Assembly: GCA_023333565.1 (NCBI GenBank)
Contig: JAJKFH010000205.1
Span: forward strand, 496,001 to 560,000
Source: Puffinus mauretanicus
Taxonomy: Eukaryota > Chordata > Aves > Procellariiformes > Procellariidae
Direction: 5' to 3'
Length of the DNA: 64,000 nt
The translations under genes were made by a program, and so were the position numbers. Positions 1-10,699 of this stretch are shown here, piece by piece (the first letter of the stretch is position 1; each line of letters opens with the position of its first letter). The notes below the pieces were generated by a model. The model was not told the origin of the DNA, did no database searches, and saw only the letters and a list, made by a program, of their open reading frames with translations.

Positions 1-370
1 TAAACCTCTTTTTTTGACAAGTCACTCATGTTGTCTGGCGGAAGTGTAACTCTCGTGTTTTGCTTCCCTCCGTGTTGGGCAATCCATCCTGAACACACTG
101 CAAACATGTTCTTGCCCTTGTTTGCACTCTCACTAGTTTTTCTGATCCTCGTGTTTATATATTAACAGTATCTTCTCTGCACAGATGGGAGTTTCTGTTT
201 GTTTGTTTGTTTCTCGGGCAGGAGAGCAGCAGAGCAATCTGCAAACCAAGGGCAGGTTTCCTGGGGCAAGAGGTCAGGCACAGGGAGGAAGGGAGAACTG
301 GGGGGCAGGGGCCGGGAACCAAAGGGCACTGTCGCTGTCCCATGAGCTGCAGCACTTCTGACAGTTGCTC

Positions 371-399
371 CGCGTCGCGTAGCGGGGAGCGGCTGTGCG
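371..399. other. Isolated CpG cluster
   Basis: Seven CpG dinucleotides fall within 29 bases (371, 373, 376, 378, 383, 390, 398), in a window where CpG is otherwise rare. It is far too short for a CpG island. It could be the core of an unmethylated regulatory site or a chance GC patch. No TATA box or initiator was recognised beside it. Confidence 0.4.
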
Positions 400-616
400 A
401 CTGCCCTGTCTCCTCTCCTCAGCAATGAAGTTTTAATGCAGCTCTAAAAATATAGGGAACACATTTTGTCAAAATGCGGAAACTTCCAGCGTTGGAAGTA
501 TATGTGAAAACACAAGATGGCTTGCTGTACCAAAAAAAGCATTAGTAGCGAAACTTTTTGTGTGTGCTGATGCTCTGAATGTGTACTTCAGAAAAGAAAG
601 CTTGGGTTTAATTAAC

Positions 617-629
617 TTTTTTTTTTTTT
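617..629. repeat. T13 run
   Basis: Uninterrupted run of 13 T. It is simple low-complexity sequence; no retroposon body or target-site duplication is visible beside it. Confidence 0.85.
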
Positions 630-2114
630 CAGCAAGGTTGGAAGTTTTGTCACTTCTGAAATGTTCCCATTTATGAAATTGTCAAGTGATGGCAGATACC
701 ACCCAAGAAAAATTGTTCATTACCCTAATGATTGCTCCATAGAACAAGTTGGCACGATTGTGGAACCTTCAAGAGCAGTGCTGATTTTTAAGAGCTTCAA
801 CCTTATAATTGCAATGCATCACTACCAGTACATCATCTTCCACTACTGGATGCTTTTTCCCTAAAGACTGGAGAGGACCACCATTATGATCATGAAATTT
901 CCAGCTACTGGACAACATTGTACCAAATTCTGGCTTCAGTTACACCAATTAGAATTATTTCACATTCCAGATTTGTCAGATTGTCTTCTATAGATATAAT
1001 GTAGACACATCCATATTTTCCACTGGTTGCAGGATATAACATGATTTATTAACAAGACTGGACCAAGATGATGAGGTTTCTAATGTGCCTTTGAGCCAAA
1101 GACAGCTGGTCCTGGTTCCAGGACTCAGTTTTCTTGTTGTTCTCATTCACTTATACGAGGTCATAAGCTGTGGCCCTGAATTAAGAGAAAACATCTATAA
1201 ATGAGCCACAGCCCAATCCAAAGGCCGTCACACACCTTCGTAGCAGATCATTGTTCATAAACTGTGGGGGGGGGAAGTTTGTCACGATACTGGCAGAGCT
1301 GAACTGTCTAAAGCTGACATCTCGCTAAAAGACATCTCCATTAACTCAGGCCAGCAAGAGTCCCTGCCCTATTTAATTCAGGCTTCCTCACTCTTTAAAT
1401 GAGACATTTACTGGAAGACTTTACAGCACTGCTTGCAGGCTGCTGAATGCAGAGAAACTGTGCGGAGGGGAAGAGTGAAAATGGAAATGTGAAAGAAGGC
1501 AGAGTCGTCTCAGAAAGACTGTTGTCTGTGGTGATCAGGCGGAGGTTAAGAGAAAAAAGCAAAATCTTTTGTATCAGCTGTCCTTTCCTCCAGAAATCTG
1601 TATAGACATGATTTCAGAATGTGTCCAAAATAAATAGAAATTATCTAGTCAAGTAAATCCTGAAATAAAGTAGGATTTAGAAAGTTAATATTGTGCATGT
1701 CAAAGATCTGGCTTCTTTCTTTCCCTGGTAAGTAAAAAGAGACTCAGGGCGCTGATGATAAGGCTAAGAAATAGACTTAGCATAATTTCAGAAAGAGTGG
1801 AAACAACCTTGAGCCTGATGCATTCTTTAAAATAAACCTCAGTGCTACCAGAAAAGACCAGCAAGAACTGCTGGAGATGGAAGCGTGATAGATTTCCTTG
1901 TGCGATTCCAGCATTGTGCCCCATCCCTTCTCTCCAAGAACCAACCCTAAGGATGAGCAAGTAGAGCCAGGGTATTTCCCATCTATATTTAAATATCTAG
2001 TTGCAGTACTTAAGGTACGCACCAGTTGTTCTAGCATCCTGTTGCAGTCAGTAGAGAGACCAGACTTGGAAGGTGCAATCCACCTGGGATAGCTTATTTT
2101 TCTCCATTGACCAG

Positions 2115-2199
2115 AGAAAGGGTCTAGACTGATGATGTCACTAAACCAGATATAATGAGTCTGGATAAAAGTGAGCAGCAACAGCCCAAACCTCCACTG
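2115..2199 (+). CDS. Candidate 5' exon with start codon (unidentified)
   Basis: A pyrimidine-rich tract (ttatttttctccattgaccag) ends at 2114 and a strong donor (CTG|gtaagt) follows 2199, bounding 85 nt. Inside, ATG at 2155 opens 15 codons that read MSLDKSEQQQPKPPL up to the donor. An in-frame TAG at 2125 means the ATG would be the first possible start, as in a first coding exon with a short leader. The polar, proline- and glutamine-rich residues are plausible for a cytosolic N-terminus, but I do not recognise the protein. The Kozak context is weak (ATAATGA). It could equally be an exon of a non-coding RNA or a chance splice pair. Confidence 0.22.
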
Positions 2200-2513
2200 G
2201 TAAGTTTGAAACTTTTGCTAGGAAAATATTAAAAAGTGTGTGAAAGTTCATTACAAATTCTGCTCGTATTCTCAGCTACTTCTATTAGTTTCCCAGGAAT
2301 ACTGTAACAAATTATTTTAATGAGGGGGAAGTCATGGGAACATCTGGGGTTTTTATTGAAAGCAGGAGAATTCTATATGGCTTGAAAGAAAGACTGAATA
2401 ATTTTCTAGGAGATAACGCTTTGTCAAATGTACTCATACATCAAAGTATGGGGGGAAAGAACTGCCTGAAACCTCTGGTCTGTGCCGTCCACAGAGATAG
2501 AGGGAGTGAACTG

Positions 2514-2780
2514 TCATAGAATCATCACAGAATGCTTTGGGTTGGAAGGGACCTTAAAGATCATGTAGTTCCAATCCCCCTGCCATGGGCAGGGACACCT
2601 TCCACTAGACCAGGTTGCTCAAAGCCCCATCGAACCTGGCCTTGAACACTTCCAGGGATGGGGCATCCACAACTTCTCTAGGCAACCTGTGCCAGTGCCT
2701 CACCACCCTTATAGTGAAGAAGTTCTTCCTGATATCTTACCTAAATCTGCCCTCTTTCAGTTTAAAGCCTATCTCTTCTG
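2514..2780 (-). mobile_element. CR1 LINE fragment, 5'-truncated
   Basis: The left edge carries the inverse of the CR1 3' terminal octamer repeats (TCATAGAATCATCACAGAAT). It is followed by the diagnostic GGGTTGGAAGGGACCTT block, CCATGGGCAGGGACACCTTC, and then the GTTCTTCCTGATATC segment. The element therefore lies on the minus strand with its 3' end at about 2514 and its truncated 5' end near 2780. CR1 is the dominant retroposon of birds and typically inserts as short 3' fragments like this one, without a target-site duplication. It contains no intact reverse-transcriptase frame. Sequence similarity to the general avian consensus looks high, so it is moderately young. The right border is approximate. 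Confidence 0.95.
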
Positions 2781-5149
2781 GACTGAAAGTCTATTAACTG
2801 GAACCAAATTCTGAATTCTTACCTACAAATATAATAATCCAGAAATGTAAAACTCTTCTAATCAATGAGCCAAAAAAAATCACTATGTCATCAATAGAGT
2901 TGAGTCAAAATAACACAGGTTACAAATAATTGCTATGAACTGTTCAAGAAATTTCTTTTTTCAAAAAGCATCTTCTGTAGCAAATTATTTGAACAGCATC
3001 ATAATCTGCGGACAACTTATGAAACAGATAAAGCAGTAAAATTCATTGATCAATTTATGTGCTCTGCATTGTCAAAGATCGGCAAGAAGATCCAAAAATG
3101 ACAACCATCTCCTATGCACAGGAATGAACAGTGGTCAATAATGTTTTTTGACCACTACTGACCAGAGCAGGTTAAAAGCAACTTTCCAGCTGAAGATAGC
3201 CTGACCTTCACTGTGGGACTGACTGCCTTATAAAGAGGACCGTGAAAAAGCCTTGCTTCATGGCTCTCCTGGGGTGGTATTTGGGTCAGGCCCTGAGCAA
3301 GTGAAGGGCAATGGCTCCATTCTGGCTATGCAGTCAGCCCTACTATGTAACAGTGAACCTGTAACAACAAAACCAAAAAAAGAATAATTGATTATCAGGC
3401 ACTGTTTAAAAAGCTAGTGTGCACATCTCCTGTCTCCAGCAGCCCAGCCTTGTGTTCCGTGTGTGGGAGGGTTTTTGAGGGGCGGCAAGTCAATGTCTGG
3501 CTTCTGCTTGAGTATGCATGCTGAGGACATTGTATAACACGAGTCTACATGTTGCTCCTCAATTAATTTTCCATTTACATCCTCCTGTACCTGACACATT
3601 CTGTTTGCATTGAGAATTAATATTTGCAAGACTAATGGAACCATCTTGGGCATCAAGGAAGAGAAAAAAAAGATGAAAAAAAGAGGAGAGAAATACGCAG
3701 GGGAGGGAGAAAAAAAGAGAGAGAAAGAGAGAAAGTATGTAGTCCTTGAACAACTTCTTGTATTCCCATAAAAGGAAATGTTGTGTTCAGCAGCCATTTC
3801 AATTAATTTGGCAACAGTGTGTTGGGCTGGTGACTATATATGGCTTATCCATAGAATTAGATGATCCCTTCAGAGTTACTTAAAAAGAGTAAAACACTCA
3901 GGCAAATTAAAAAAAATATATCATATTTTACTAAAACCCCATTAAATTGTCACACCTTCTTCTTTCTGCAGTTCCTCTGGCACTATTTCCTTGGCAGAGT
4001 ATTTGAGCCTGATACTGCAACAAGAGACATTAGTCTTCAGCTGAGGGCCTTGCTTCCCCTGTCTTTATTACGCTCAGCTTTTGCACCATTCAGACCCAAC
4101 TGATATGTACCCAGGGTTGTGATTTGGCATATGCATCACCTTTTACTGTACATGATAGTGGCTAATTCTGGTCCCCGCCATGTGCAACATTCGCCTCAAA
4201 TCACTGTGATTCTGCAAAGAAAATTGTTTGCCTGGGTACTAAGCTCAAAACATTTTGGTTCTGCCTTGTCAGGTAAATAAAATGCACCCAGGAATAAGCA
4301 CCAAAGCCAGCTGGTGGACAATGGCCAGCATCTATGTTAATAAACTTATTTATCCTCCAAAGAAGTGGGAGTTGCATGTGCACTACCGCCGGGACCAGTC
4401 CCTCAGCCATGCTGTGCCCGTGAACCATTCAGGGGGAGAAGGAGCTGGAATGGGCCAAATTCATGCCAGAAAGCAGCTTCACAGTTGACTGTATAAACAG
4501 TTTTGTTCTAGTCCTGGGAACACTTCCAGACAAGTTTGAATTTACTAATTTAAACGTAGCCTTGAAGTCCCAATACTTGCAATACCACTCCAACATTTCC
4601 CTTGTGAGCAAAGAGAGAGGTCACATGGGCAAGATCATAACCACATCACTTTAATAAACCAGACAGTAGAAAGCAAGCAATTATAAAAAGGCAAAACTTA
4701 CTTAACAGGATGGGAACTGGAACCCTTTTATATAGAATAGGTTTACATTTTCTGCATAGCAATGTTCTTACTGGAGAGGGTTACAGTCTCTCCTAGTTAG
4801 GAGTGTTAGTAGAAAGCACGTGTTCATCTCTGAAGTGTTACCTGAAATCTTGTTATACTTTCTTTATTTTAATAAACAAGCATTCCTAGATGCATGACAG
4901 GTCATAAAAAATCGTGATTAATACCAGGAAGTAATTCAGAATAAAATAAGCCCTATGGACCATTATATATTCCTAGTGTTGAGGCAAATGTTTAATCAAG
5001 GTTCTAGGAAGTCCAGAGGAAGAAGTAAGACAGAAGGGTGAAAAGGAGGAAGATTCTTAGTAAGAGAGAAATCAAGGAAGCTTGAAATTTGACTTAGGAC
5101 CCGATTTTCATGATTCCCTCAAGTTCAACTTCTAATTTTCTGCTAACTT
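2781..5149. other. Gene-free stretch with polypurine tract
   Basis: No gene recognised. The main structure is the purine-rich tract at 3660-3735. A good plus-strand donor near 4271 (GTCAG|gtaaat) follows a cysteine-rich open stretch, but there is no acceptor upstream, so no exon is called. The rest is unremarkable AT-rich sequence. Confidence 0.5.
3660..3735. repeat. Polypurine tract
   Basis: About 75 bases made almost only of A and G on the plus strand (GAGAAA, GGGAGG and GAGAGA units), interrupted by a few pyrimidines. It is low-complexity sequence that could adopt triplex structure. The minus strand is a long pyrimidine tract, which explains the serine/phenylalanine-rich open frames there. 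Confidence 0.75.
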
Positions 5150-5420
5150 TTCTGATGCAGCAAACGTTTGCATTTTCTGTTTCAGTCTGAAGAATCCAGA
5201 TGAAAATGGCTGCGTTGGTCATTGTGGTATAGCTTTTCACATGCATCTTCAGTTTTTCCAGACAAGTCTGGATGCAAATATTTGTAGTCTGTAGAAGTAG
5301 TTTGGCAACCTAATTTATAAGCATTAATGGATAATTGTTAGCAATTAAATGTTTGATTACCCAACTGGGCCTACAAATCAGGTTGCTAGATTTCCATCTG
5401 CTAATAGCTGTGTGCACAGA
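5150..5420. promoter_or_regulatory. Candidate conserved non-coding element
   Basis: A repeat-free, AT-rich block with many homeodomain-type cores (TAATTT, GCATTAATGG, ATAATTG, GCAATTAAATG) and no open frame of note. Such composition is typical of vertebrate developmental enhancers. Conservation could not be tested, so this is a composition-based guess only. Confidence 0.2.
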
Positions 5421-6599
5421 GGATCATGGGACTGAAAATGGGAGTGAAGGCAGGGGTTTATAAGATGCAAAACTAAGCATGCAAACATGAAGCTCAGTCT
5501 GCTGATCAGCTAGAAAATGTGAAGCTTCAGCTATCTATTCTGTTTGTAATTCGTTGCATTCAAGACTTCAGTGTAAATGTCTGCAGATTAATAGCAGCCG
5601 TTATATTAGAGATCAATGAATTAGATCAGGGTGTAATTTGAATTCCCTCTCTGCTTTTGTAGACTGCAGGTAGGCATAGGCCACTTCTGTTCTTTAGTTC
5701 TACATAACCTTCCCTCATTTAAATTCGCAGGTCATGTAAAGGCAAGACCCTCTTCTGGATCTAGCTCAATTCCTCTGGTAGATGAATCTCTGCATCCATG
5801 AGACCAGCGGAGCTAGCTCTGGGAGTCAGGGAGGGTGCAAACCCTTCCCAGACGAGCAGCACTGCAGTGAAGGTCACAAAGGAGTGCCCGGCAGTTTTTT
5901 GTTCAATGGCTGAATCTGTAATTCTCCTTGCCCAATGATGGGAGACCATTCATTTCCTTCACAGAGGCCATTAGTAGCATGACTACAAGTAAAAAGACCT
6001 GGTGGAGTTGGCAGGGATAAAAGACTATTTGTCCCTGGTTCTCTTGTTGCCCTCAGCTTGCTTGCTCTTGCCCATCCTGGGAGATCTGTACAGCAGATAC
6101 AGAGCCTAGAATTAAGCCAGTTTTAAATGGATTTAAAGCACCTTTCTGTTTGTCTACAGACATGGATATTTTGCAATGATTTCCTGGTCTGTCACCAAAG
6201 ATTTGGCCTTTGTCAAGGGTTTAAGCAATTGTCCTGCACAGCCATGGCTTCACAGTGTACCTTTTTTTTCAAAACTTGGCTCACTCTATGTGTATTTCCC
6301 CTCTGTCTCAGCTGAGTTGCCCTCACTGACAGCTGTCTAGCAAAAATACAGAGCAGGAATACGAATAGGACAGTCTACTATTGGGCAGTGCCTATTAATG
6401 TTTGCATTTAAGTGCCCTGGATGCAATGAGATCCCATAGGAAATAAGTGACTCCCTGCAGAGGCAGCAGCTCTCTAATATTCCCATCCTAAAAGAGAGGT
6501 CTTGTTAGATGGTGGGAAGATTCTTGAAGTCTGAAGGAAAGCAAGATTCCCATCCTTGGCAGCATGGGAGCAGCATAACTACTCTACATCAATAAGTAA
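5421..6599. other. Gene-free stretch
   Basis: Nothing recognised apart from short chance open frames. No repeats of known family were seen. Confidence 0.5.
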
Positions 6600-7020
6600 T
6601 CTTATCATGAGAAGCAAAGGTTAATGACTAATCTGTTTACCTGAGCTTCATTAATCAAAGATTTACTAGAAGTCAGAATCCTATCGCTGCTCAGGCACAG
6701 ACAGCTTTGCTTCCAGGTTAAAAAAGACAACTACGCAAACGGCACAAAGCATGTAACTCAATACAGACCAATTTTCCCAGTGTGTGGATGACAAAGGGGA
6801 GCATCAAAGAGAAAAGGCTCTAATCAGAAGGGATTATATCTGGCCCGCGTGGAGCAGAGGGAAAGCCTCAATCTTCAGTGATGTGAAGAAGAGTTCGACT
6901 ATGCCTAGCAGCAACATCATCAACCATCTGAAATGATTACGGGGTATTTTTATGTCGTGAAATATTATCTTGTTCTCCATGACAACTGGCACCTCAATAA
7001 TAGCACCTGTAAAGATTTAA
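6600..7020. promoter_or_regulatory. Candidate conserved non-coding element
   Basis: A repeat-free stretch with GATA-type (CTTATCATG), TCF/LEF-like (ATCAAAG, at two places) and homeodomain-like (CATTAATC) motifs and a scatter of CpGs. No coding frame is evident. It reads like a developmental enhancer, but this rests on motif content alone; such motifs are common by chance in AT-rich DNA. Confidence 0.2.
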
Positions 7021-7634
7021 AAGTTGCCAGAAGACTGTCAAAAACGTTAGGCTAAATATCCAGCACAGAGACCTGGGAAACACGGTGTAGATTGCAGGGA
7101 CAGAACCACTGGAGAATTGCCTTGCTTACCCTTTCGTTAGGAACTGGTATGAGGCATGCTGTAAAATACATCTATTTAATGGGGTTATTTAGATCTTTAT
7201 GTGTGTTGTGATAATTAATGTCCACATTATGGTTCTAATTATTATCCTGAGGTTAAAGGTACTAAAGGAAAAATGAATAGCAGCTTAGGCTCTTGGTGTT
7301 GACTATTCTTTGTGCAACCTTAATCCAACAGTTTTCTCTCACCAGCACTCCCAGAACGACAGTCCAGTTTTCCTAGAGAAAGCATTGGAGGCAGAAAACT
7401 TTCTGATGGGCCCAGTTCTCCAATTCAAAGACTACCGACAACTGAGTCCCTTACCAGTTTTAGCTCCAGGGACTGAAAATGTGGACCTGAACAGAGCAAA
7501 CTAGATCAAAACAAATTTTCTTTCCCGTGCAAAGTTGATTCATTGAATTCAAGGGACAGTAATGCCTCTTCACATGGGATTGTCACCATGCCAACTGATG
7601 TTACATCATATATGTGTAAACATAGACATGGGTT

Positions 7635-7650
7635 AAAAAAAAAAAAAAAA
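7635..7650. repeat. A16 run
   Basis: Uninterrupted run of 16 A. No retroposon body or flanking duplication was recognised. Confidence 0.9.
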
Positions 7651-7767
7651 GAAAAATACTTGCCCAAACTAGAGAGTCCAAGGCTCTGTGGTGGCCTGAG
7701 GTTCCTTATCTTGGTCTCTTGTCACGTCTCATGATTCCTGTTGTGTGCAACAAGGAAAGAGGACTGC

Positions 7768-7840
7768 ACTAAGCGGAGAGAGAGTTAGTTCAATGACTTG
7801 TCAAGCTCAGGCTTTGTGGTTATCGTTCCAGTCACGGCAG
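7768..7840 (-). repeat. Possible MIR SINE remnant
   Basis: The stretch GAGAGAGTTAGTTCAATGAC followed by TTGTCAAGCTCA resembles the reverse complement of the MIR core (GAGGTTAAGTGACTTGCCCA). It is short and heavily diverged, so the call is tentative. Confidence 0.3.
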
Positions 7841-9897
7841 AGAGGCAACGTTGCCAGTGCTGCACTGGGACCTGCAGGTACTGCAGTCAGTCAGTGTAGT
7901 TAGTTGCAAAGTGCTGTAGCAATGCAAAGCTACAAAGGGGCTGTGGGGAGTGCAAGTGGGAGACAGAAGAACCAAAGATCAGACCTATTCCAGGATATAG
8001 CTGCACAGCCATCTACTTGCTGGAATACATTTTTTTAATGCCATGTGTTGTGAAAGTAATTAATTTAGGGCCGGATTATGGTTTCCTTTTCATTACCTTA
8101 CTTCCTCCATTCAAATATGAGGCTCAGAAACTCTTTTGGTCTGTGTCTGCTATCCGTTTGCCTTACCCATGTGTCTGGAGGCTCAGGAGAGGGATGTGCT
8201 GGGAGATGTCCCAACTAACAGAGTGCCAACCGCAGCTGCACCGACGGTCAGTCGGTATGGAAGGAGGAAGTGCATATATGCTACATTTAACATTTTACAA
8301 GTATCTAAAACATTTCTTAAGGTTCTGAACTTCCTCTTCTTCTCCACCACGCACCAGCCCACAGACCTGTGAAGGGCTGTTTTTATCAAGTGCAGCACCT
8401 CATTTTCTTAAACATTTTTCAACCACCAGCACTGATGCCTTCTTATCGCACAAAACCAAGAGAAAATGTTGGTTTACAGAGGAAGACATCGGCCAGGTGT
8501 TCTTACTGCTTTATCTGTGCACCAGGCATGGATGTCATTATCAGCATGTGGCAAACCTGACATCATTGTTTGGCATCCCTCAAGTTCAGCAGGAGCGATG
8601 TGGCCTGACAAGGAAGATTCTGTTTTTAATAAAACATATTTTGGCTATAGGCAATGCTTCTCTTTCCCTGGAGAGAATTATCAGTTTCATGTGAAGCTGC
8701 TTTTTGCATGCATGGAAGAGAAGCTACAGAAGTGTACACACTGGAAACTCCCTGTAAAGTGGGAAGAGATGTATATATATAACCACAGATACACCTTTAC
8801 ACCAGAAATGATTTTTAAAGACATAACTTCCCATTTAACATTGAAACACTTTGCATAATTTTAATGCTCTTCCTCTCTCTCCGTATATATTTAATTTACA
8901 GGTCAAAGAAAACATGCAACTACCCCTGTCACAAATAGACCAATAAAAGCAGGGAAATATAATTAGATGAGCAATTGGAATTTATTTTGGAGTGATTGAA
9001 TCTGAATGAGTAAGACCATCACTTGGGTTGTTTTACCTGGGAATGTGAGCTTTAGGCTGCTAATGGAGTACATCCAAATAAGAAAACCGCATTTTTCTTA
9101 GTCAGAAAAAAAAAGATGGTGGGGTCTCCTGTGCAAGAATCAGGGCTCTCCTTTATGAAGATAAAGTGGGAACTGCATAGGGGAAGGACTTAAAGAAATC
9201 TTTGCAGGTGTCTGGCTAAGATTCTGTTGTATCGATCATTTAACACCACTAGGCCTTAATTGCATGGTTAATGGCATGCTACAGAATTAAATTCTTCACA
9301 GAAGTTTCTTTTTTCTTTGTGATTTAAATCGAAATGCATAAAAATATATATATCTTCTTCCCCAGAGACAACTACAGTATCCCTGGCAATAGGAATTAAT
9401 GAAAGATGTTGCAATCCTTGAAATCAATGTAGTTACATTGATTGATACTGCTGTAGGAACTGACCTTTGCGTTCAAAACAAATCTAATGATGTTAGAAGA
9501 AAAAAACCCCTAATAAATATACATAAGACAAAATTATCAGAAGTGTCTACGTGAATTAGCATAAAATCAGACTCAAAATTATTTTTGTGTACTACAAAAG
9601 TAGCTGAAATTTTAAAAAGAAGCATGTATTCTTCATCAGGTGAGAGGCACCCAGAGGGAATGACTAGCATAGCTAAAAAACCTGCAGTTCGACAACTATG
9701 TAAGAAGGAAATGAGAAAATGCTCAAACCTTTGCCCAGTCCAGTGTGGAACCAGCCTCTCTGTATTCCCTGTAATTCACAGTAATTATTTGTACAAAACG
9801 AAACCTCTCCAAAGGGAAGAGCTGCACCCAGCCATCCTCCGGCACAGCCGGGAGCCGGGTGGGGAAGGTGCTCAGTGAGGGTATTCAGGAGCAGCAG

Positions 9898-9909
9898 GCT
9901 CCCGGGAGC
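9898..9909. repeat. 12-bp perfect palindrome
   Basis: GCTCCCGGGAGC is its own reverse complement, in a local GC-rich patch. It may be a dimeric protein site or chance. Confidence 0.5.
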
Positions 9910-10126
9910 TGATTATCTCCCGCATTCAGGGTATTTCTAACACGGTTTCTGATAGCTCTCAAAGACTCATAGAGAATTTGGAGAAGGAGAGCAACGTCTC
10001 CTTCCATGTTGTTCGTTGCATGGATGCAATCAGCGGTATTATACCTGAAAAGTGGCTGGTGAGCATCTGTTAAAGAAGCCGTGAAATGATACTCCCATGG
10101 TGTTTTCTTAAAGTCTCTACTGAGGG

Positions 10127-10138
10127 TTTTTTTTTTTT
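10127..10138. repeat. T12 run
   Basis: Uninterrupted run of 12 T; simple low-complexity sequence. Confidence 0.85.
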
Positions 10139-10686
10139 AAGTGCTCTTTTTCATTGTCAGCTTACAATGTACTTTCTGTAAAAGTGCCCAGGAATAGGAC
10201 TTGGTACCAGTTTTTGTGGCTGTTGAAGACCTGGCTGTGGGTGTTCAGTCTCCTACCATTACCCTTGTATTCACTTCATTCCAGTCCCAAAAATGGGAAT
10301 TATATACAGTCAAATCAACTTGACTGTTACCAGGCTTTCACTTTTTATATATATTAAAAAGACTTCCCATAGCTACTTCTCCATTCCATGATATTAAGGG
10401 AATCAGCCAAAGAATCAGCCGAGAATGCACTGATAATGCAATTACTACTAGATTGATGTTTTTAAATGTACTGTTGTTGACAAAAAGCCCTCAGAAACCT
10501 GAAATGTTAATCTGTTTTTCTTTTGCAAATTGAGTACTGCCTGCTGTGTACATCCTTTTATTACTGTAGGGCTGCTCATAAGCTCCAGGCTGCTGGCATT
10601 TATTTATTAAAAAAGAAAAAGTATTAAGAAACAGCATTGAAACATTTTTCAGTTGGATTCCAAAACAATAATTGGCAGATAGAGGG

Positions 10687-10699
10687 AAAAAAAAAAAAA
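10687..10699. repeat. A13 run
   Basis: Uninterrupted run of 13 A; simple low-complexity sequence. Confidence 0.85.

Larger units (their letters stand above)
1..2114. other. Gene-free stretch, left edge
   Basis: No recognisable gene or mobile element was seen here. It holds a T13 run at 617-629 and a tight CpG cluster at 371-399 (seven CpGs in 29 bases), which stands out against the CpG-poor surroundings. The short open frames have no splice context and no recognisable product. Confidence 0.5.
7021..9897. other. Gene-free stretch with MIR-like remnant
   Basis: Contains an A16 run at 7635-7650 and a possible worn MIR fragment near 7768-7840. A minus-strand 29-nt splice-bounded segment at 7130-7158 was judged too short to call. 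Open frames around 8017-8858 and 9585-9878 overlap in several frames and show no domain or signal peptide. Confidence 0.45.

Noticed and set aside
2615..2797. Open frame over the CR1 fragment (plus strand)
   Set aside because: It is the antisense of the CR1 3' region, not a gene.
7130..7158. 29-nt minus-strand segment between splice-like sites
   Set aside because: Too short to separate from chance; no neighbouring exon.
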